Source: JAWLFI01 sp964627995
GTDB taxonomy: Bacteria; Bacteroidota; Bacteroidia; Chitinophagales; Saprospiraceae
Reading direction: 5' to 3'
Length of the DNA stretch: 64,000 bases
Assembly (NCBI GenBank): GCA_964627995.1
Contig: CAZVLN010000005.1
Coordinates: 35,243 to 99,242 of the forward strand
This document shows positions 59,949 to 64,000 of the stretch, in pieces. The notes below the pieces were generated by a model. The model worked only from the letters and a program-made list of their open reading frames with translations. It was not told the origin of the DNA and made no database searches. Positions within the stretch are counted from its first letter, which is position 1; the number at the start of each line of letters is the position of its first letter. The position numbers were made by a program, and so were the translations under genes.

Positions 59949-60878
59949 CTATCGAGAAAAGTACTCAACACTTCGATTACCTTGAAGCCCTCCCGTATGT
60001 ATATATAGAACATTTTTATCACGTGATATTTGATTACTTTTCACTAGTTCCACTAAGCCATAAAACGCCTTACTGTTGTATATAACATCCAGGGGTAAAT
60101 CAAATTTGGACTGGATGTCATCAATCCAATTTAAAAGTTTTTGATCGTACCGTCCAAATCCCTTCCACTCAAACCCTTTTATAATTTCAAGTTCTGACAA
60201 TTGACTTAGTGAAGGAAAGTTAAGCTTAAGCCGTGCCTTAAGATCGTCATCTTTGACCACACGAATGCCTAAAACGCGAATAGAGGAAGGCAAAAAATGA
60301 CGCAATACCGCAGCTGTTGTGCCCGATCCAACAGGCAAAACAACAATATCAATCTTATCGTTTGGTTGACTCAAAATTTCTTGAGCTAAGTCTTCAACAC
60401 CTAAAAACGCCCCAGGACCCAATCCACCTTCCGGAATAAACTTCCAATTTTCATATTTAGATTGGAATGAAAGCGGCAAATAGCCAGAATCTCTTATCAA
60501 ACGATACTGCGAACGCTCTATTCGGATAATTTCCCCGCCCCACTTTTTGACATCCGATAATGTTGGGTTTTGTATGTCTGCTTCCTTCCCTCGAACCAAA
60601 CATACCAGAGGAATAGCTAAGTATTGGCACAACTTAGCTGTTGCGTGTAGGTGATTTGAAAAGGCTCCCCCTAAAGTAACAATACCTTCCTGCTGAAAAG
60701 AAGATATATATCCCTTTAATTTCCGCCATTTATTCCCACTAATATGCGGGTGAATTAAATCTTCCCTTTTAATGAGAATTGAGCGAGACGTACTATTAAA
60801 ATGTAATGACTGAAGCGGAGATGGGATTGCGAGCTCATTCGACAGGGCTGAAATAGGATTACGCACGAATAAAGACAA
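59949..60878 (-). CDS. PLP-dependent enzyme, ACC deaminase/D-cysteine desulfhydrase family
   Basis: 309 residues. The PLP lysine is in HISGNKWRKLKGY, followed by TLGGAFSNHLHATAKL; the phosphate-binding loop is VLPVGSGTTAAVL. Members act as ACC deaminase or D-cysteine desulfhydrase; motif inspection does not settle which, and many Bacteroidota members are uncharacterised. The start overlaps the end of the type IX cargo gene by 20 nt. Convergent with purN. Confidence 0.85.
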   Translation of the reverse strand: MSLFVRNPISALSNELAIPSPLQSLHFNSTSRSILIKREDLIHPHISGNKWRKLKGYISSFQQEGIVTLGGAFSNHLHATAKLCQYLAIPLVCLVRGKEADIQNPTLSDVKKWGGEIIRIERSQYRLIRDSGYLPLSFQSKYENWKFIPEGGLGPGAFLGVEDLAQEILSQPNDKIDIVVLPVGSGTTAAVLRHFLPSSIRVLGIRVVKDDDLKARLKLNFPSLSQLSELEIIKGFEWKGFGRYDQKLLNWIDDIQSKFDLPLDVIYNSKAFYGLVELVKSNQISRDKNVLYIHTGGLQGNRSVEYFSR

Positions 60879-61992
60879 CGCGCTGAGTGAGCAAAGGGTT
60901 TCCTTTTGAATCGAAGACCGTGTAAAAGTATGTGCCTCTATTCAAATGAGTGAGATCAGCTGAAAGGAGACCTTTGCCATCAATATAAACCTCTTCTTCC
61001 CATAACGGTTGACCAACTATGTTTCTAACCTTAATCTTATATCGATCTGCCTTTGCTCCTTTAAATCTAAACTCTAGCATTCCTATTCCCGGATTCGGAG
61101 ATGCGGTAACAGAGAGTTCTTTATGACGATGAAACGGATTTGAGGTGGTAACATCCTCCGCAATATATTCAATGGAAACCGGATTGTTGTCGTCATTCAT
61201 GTTTACAACGGCTATGGGCTCCTTTTCTTCATCATTAAAGAAGTTATAAGAAACAATTGTGTCGGATGTACCTATACCTGACCCTTGCAGTAAGGCTTCT
61301 ATCAAAGGAGTTACATCTTGCCAACCTAAAAAAGGTAGTAAGGCTTCAACTCCAATTCGACGTACTTCTTCTCTACGCTCTCTCAACACATCATAAACGC
61401 GCTGATTCACCTCTAAAGTGCCCCATGCATCAACTTCGTCTGCCCGTTGTATAGAAATATTCAACCGTAAAGAATCTGGCTGTAGTGGTAGTTCATTTAA
61501 TAAGGAATCCGGCACCAAAGAAAGTGGAATAGGAAAAAACAGTCCTGACATCTGAGAAAAAGTAGAACCGTAAACTAAAGGCGCTCTTCGTATTGTGATC
61601 GGTTGGGAGTATACACCATCCACCTCAAACATACCGACTACCGGGTCCTGCCCAAAAACCCCTAGTTCAAGCATCTCGTTATCATTTATTTCGTAGTAAA
61701 ACTCGGCACCCCCCGGTGCAATCGTTACAGCCGTTGCCGCAGGGTAACTTGTGCTCGTCCCTTCTGAGGGATCTCGAAATATGGTCTCAATTATTGTCGC
61801 AGAACTTAAATTATTAAATATCCATTCTCCTCCCTCAACGGGTTGAATATCAAAACTAACATTTGGATTGGGATCAACTGATGTCCGTAAAGTGTCATTG
61901 ACCTGAGGTAAGGTATTGCTTTCCACTGTAATTTGACCAGATACAAGCGCGATCTGCACAAAACAAAAAAGAATTGATAAAATTACACGCAT
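60859..61992 (-). CDS. Secreted protein with type IX (type A) C-terminal sorting domain
   Basis: 377 residues. A signal peptide (ILFCFVQIALVSGQ) leads to a domain of unknown kind (about 20-280), then a typical type A sorting domain (about 295-377): ASPNPGIGMLEFRFKG, YKIKVRNIVGQPLWEEEVYI, LTHLNRGTYFYTVFDSKG and the final basic QRVVFIRA. It should be exported by the Sec and type IX machinery encoded at 0-6 kb, cleaved by PorU and fixed to the surface. The passenger domain is not recognised. Encoded 52 nt downstream of the ABC exporter gene. Confidence 0.82.
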   Translation of the reverse strand: MRVILSILFCFVQIALVSGQITVESNTLPQVNDTLRTSVDPNPNVSFDIQPVEGGEWIFNNLSSATIIETIFRDPSEGTSTSYPAATAVTIAPGGAEFYYEINDNEMLELGVFGQDPVVGMFEVDGVYSQPITIRRAPLVYGSTFSQMSGLFFPIPLSLVPDSLLNELPLQPDSLRLNISIQRADEVDAWGTLEVNQRVYDVLRERREEVRRIGVEALLPFLGWQDVTPLIEALLQGSGIGTSDTIVSYNFFNDEEKEPIAVVNMNDDNNPVSIEYIAEDVTTSNPFHRHKELSVTASPNPGIGMLEFRFKGAKADRYKIKVRNIVGQPLWEEEVYIDGKGLLSADLTHLNRGTYFYTVFDSKGNPLLTQRVVFIRA

Positions 61993-62044
61993 GCAAAAAG
62001 CTTTAACTCTAAAGAAAATTTTCTATTGTAAATATATGTTTTTT

Positions 62045-63868
62045 TTACACATTTTGCAAACGCACCATATTTTGATAAACTCCATCCTCCGCCATAAGTT
62101 CTGCATGAGAACCTTGTTCCACGATCTGTCCATCCTGCAGCACCACAATTTTATCGGCCTGATTGACCGTCGATAGTCGGTGAGCAACCATGATAGCCGT
62201 TCGATTTTTCATCAAGCGATCCAGAGCATCCTGCACGGACTTTTCTGACTCTGAATCAAGCGCAGAGGTAGCTTCATCCAAAATCATAACTGCTGGGTTT
62301 TTCAATATAGCTCTTGCTATAGCAACTCGCTGCCGTTGCCCACCACTCAAATTTCCTCCTCGATCTCCAACAACCGTTTCTAATCCTTCCGGCATATTTT
62401 GAATAAAATTCCAGGCATTCGCAGCCTGTAACGCCTTTATCATTTCTTTTTCTGTAGCACTTGGTGAGGCTAATAATAGATTATTCCGTATCGAATCATT
62501 AAATAAAACAGGATCCTGTGAGATATAACCAAAAAGATTGCGTAGAGCCTGCTTATCCATGGATCTAACATCAACACCGTCGATTTTAATAGAGCCGGAA
62601 GTCACATCGTATAATCGATTTAAAAGAGATAACAAAGTGGTCTTCCCACTCCCCGACTCTCCGACAAACGCAACGGTTTTTCCTGCAGGAATAGACAGAT
62701 TGAAATTTTGGATTACCGCAGTTTCACCATATTGGAAATCAACGGAGTCAAACACAATACCGTCCTTCACGCCATCTACAGGGACCGGATTCTCAGCTTC
62801 CGGAAGTTCGTTTTTAGTATTCAACAGATCCAATACACGCTGGCTAGATGCCTCCGCGCGGTTGAAATCATAAAGCGTCTGACTCAGGCTTTTAGCTGGA
62901 GGAATAATCTGGTAAAATAGAAGCACATATGCAATAAATACAGAGGGTGATAAACTATCCTCATCCAATATCAAATACCCGCCATACCAAATTATAGCAG
63001 CAATAAGCATAAAGCCCAGTATTTCACTGACGGGGGATGAAAGCTCGCGCATCAATAACATTTGATCCATGTTCTTTTTATAGTATTGATTGGATCGCTG
63101 AAATGAATCGTGAAGCCTTTTTTCCGCCTGAAAAGATTTGATGATCAATAGTGCCCCTAAATGCTCTTCCATGTGAGATACGATGCGGCCTATTTCTTTT
63201 TTGGCTCGCTTTGACGGAGCCTTAAGCGTTTTGCCCACTATAGAAATCAAATAGGCGGCTACAGGCAGTAAAATCAAAACATAGATGGTCAACTGAGCTG
63301 AGAATAAAAACAAAAAGAACAGTGTCCCGATGATCATAAGTGGATCCTGAACCATCTTATGTATGGATGCTAAAATGGCCCATTGAATTTCGTGTAAGTC
63401 AGTCGTAATTCGGGTTAATAAATCCCCTTTTCTTTGTCGCGAATAAAATCCCATTTCCAGGTCCAGGATCTTAGCGTGTAAAGCATTTCGAATATCGCGC
63501 TCCACCCCATTTTGAATCAAAACCAACATGGCGCGGCTGAGATAGCGAAATATATTTTTCAATAAAAAGAGTACGCCCGTAAATAAAATCACGCGAAGCA
63601 ATAAATCCTTTTTCGTCATCACCTCGAGTTGCTGTCCAATCCAATAATTGAGGTTCCCGAGCACATAATCTCGGATATCGCCAAACCCTGTGTAAGGAAT
63701 AGGCTCGGCCTGTGGATCGGTGGCATCGAAGATTATATTCAACACCGGAACCAAGGCAGAAATTGAAATCAGCGAAAAAACAACCGTAAATAAATTGAAT
63801 ATAAAAGAGGCGATCAGCTCCTTCTTATAAGGTAGTACAAAAGCCAAAATGCGACCTAAATATTTCAT
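62045..63868 (-). CDS. MsbA-like ABC exporter (half-transporter)
   Basis: 607 residues. Six membrane helices in the first 330 residues, then an ATPase: Walker A GESGSGKTTL, Q-loop YISQDP, signature LSGGQRQRVAIARAIL, Walker B VMILDEATSALD and H-loop VAHRLSTV. MsbA-type exporters flip lipid A or related lipids across the inner membrane; drug export is possible. A perfect -7 box ends 4 nt before the ATG, so the mRNA may be leaderless. Confidence 0.9.
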   Translation of the reverse strand: MKYLGRILAFVLPYKKELIASFIFNLFTVVFSLISISALVPVLNIIFDATDPQAEPIPYTGFGDIRDYVLGNLNYWIGQQLEVMTKKDLLLRVILFTGVLFLLKNIFRYLSRAMLVLIQNGVERDIRNALHAKILDLEMGFYSRQRKGDLLTRITTDLHEIQWAILASIHKMVQDPLMIIGTLFFLFLFSAQLTIYVLILLPVAAYLISIVGKTLKAPSKRAKKEIGRIVSHMEEHLGALLIIKSFQAEKRLHDSFQRSNQYYKKNMDQMLLMRELSSPVSEILGFMLIAAIIWYGGYLILDEDSLSPSVFIAYVLLFYQIIPPAKSLSQTLYDFNRAEASSQRVLDLLNTKNELPEAENPVPVDGVKDGIVFDSVDFQYGETAVIQNFNLSIPAGKTVAFVGESGSGKTTLLSLLNRLYDVTSGSIKIDGVDVRSMDKQALRNLFGYISQDPVLFNDSIRNNLLLASPSATEKEMIKALQAANAWNFIQNMPEGLETVVGDRGGNLSGGQRQRVAIARAILKNPAVMILDEATSALDSESEKSVQDALDRLMKNRTAIMVAHRLSTVNQADKIVVLQDGQIVEQGSHAELMAEDGVYQNMVRLQNV

Positions 63869-63872
63869 AGGG

Positions 63873-63880
63873 CAAAGATA
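63873..63880 (-). promoter_or_regulatory. -7 box immediately before the MsbA-like gene (leaderless candidate)
   Basis: TATCTTTG on the minus strand ends 4 nt before the ATG at 63868, the same spacing as the AspT-like gene at 42695. No -33 TTTG at 19 nt. Confidence 0.5.
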
Positions 63881-63932
63881 AAAAAGTTTGACGCCTAATG
63901 ACTTTTTAAACCGCCCTCAATACGTATTAGTA

Positions 63933-64000
63933 GGGGGTGCCCCTCGAGGGGTCCGCTACAAGCGAACCCCTCGGGGTCGGGCTATGCAGGGGTTCCGTCC
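63933..64000 (+). repeat. Structured intergenic repeat, copy E (5' part, cut by window end)
   Basis: It opens GGGGGTGCCCC, with a hairpin CGAGGGGT / ACCCCTCG (inner CGCT/AGCG), then TCGGGCTATGCAGGGGTTCCGTCC. This last block matches copy D (TCGGGCTATTCAGGGGTGCCGTC), so it is the second member of that subfamily. The 3' half lies beyond the window. Confidence 0.75.

Overview
The window comes from a Bacteroidota chromosome of moderate GC. The evidence is: type IX secretion genes (gldJ, a PorP/SprF-family gene, porU, porV); a type IX C-terminal sorting domain on another protein; Bacteroidota-style promoters (-7 TAxxTTTG with a -33 TTTG/TTG); weak Shine-Dalgarno use; and gene sets typical of the phylum such as ftsK-lolA and bamD-rpoZ-coaBC-DUF4835. 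The carotenoid set (CrtI/CrtD-like, CruF-like, CrtZ) would fit a pigmented marine saprospirian or flavobacterial lineage, but the sequence alone does not fix the genus.

Layout. (1) 1-6.3 kb: type IX secretion cluster, with gldJ (cut by the window edge) and a porP-like gene on the minus strand and porU-porV on the plus strand. (2) 6.3-6.64 kb: RNase P RNA on the minus strand, sharing a hairpin terminator with porV. (3) 6.9-12.7 kb: a translationally coupled run of a large orphan NtrY-like sensor kinase and three carotenoid genes. (4) 13-17.2 kb, minus strand: a yeast-FCY1-like cytosine deaminase, then sucD, an FtsB/DivIC-like protein, eno and carA. (5) 17.5-35.7 kb, minus strand: one long translation operon, rpsL-rpsG-fusA-rpsJ, then the S10, spc and alpha blocks through rplQ, with a textbook promoter in front of rpsL and an intrinsic terminator after rplQ. 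(6) 36-47 kb: small membrane proteins, a prenyl synthase, a lipoprotein, an MFS carrier, DoxX, an AspT-like exchanger, MscS, an SPFH protein and a GT9 glycosyltransferase. (7) 47.3-54 kb: a Cys/Lys-rich exported protein, urocanate hydratase, a CBS protein, a GT4 glycosyltransferase, a JmjC-like cupin and FtsK. (8) 55.3-59.9 kb: lolA-like, bamD, rpoZ, coaBC, DUF4835, purN. (9) 60-64 kb, minus strand: a PLP enzyme, a type IX cargo protein and an MsbA-like ABC exporter.

The strongest unexplained signal is a family of about 115-145 nt intergenic repeats (6752-6871, 12726-12845, 39395-39509, 42097-42239, and 63933 to the window end). Copies differ in sequence but keep the same fold: a closing stem 5'-TTTG(GG)CGxxx / xxxCGCAAA and internal hairpins whose arms change together. 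They lie in either orientation relative to neighbouring genes. This looks like a structured, REP-like dispersed element or RNA family.

Promoter boxes found by eye also correct several gene starts (rpsL, carA, the JmjC-like gene, the Cys-rich gene) and suggest leaderless mRNAs for two membrane transporters.
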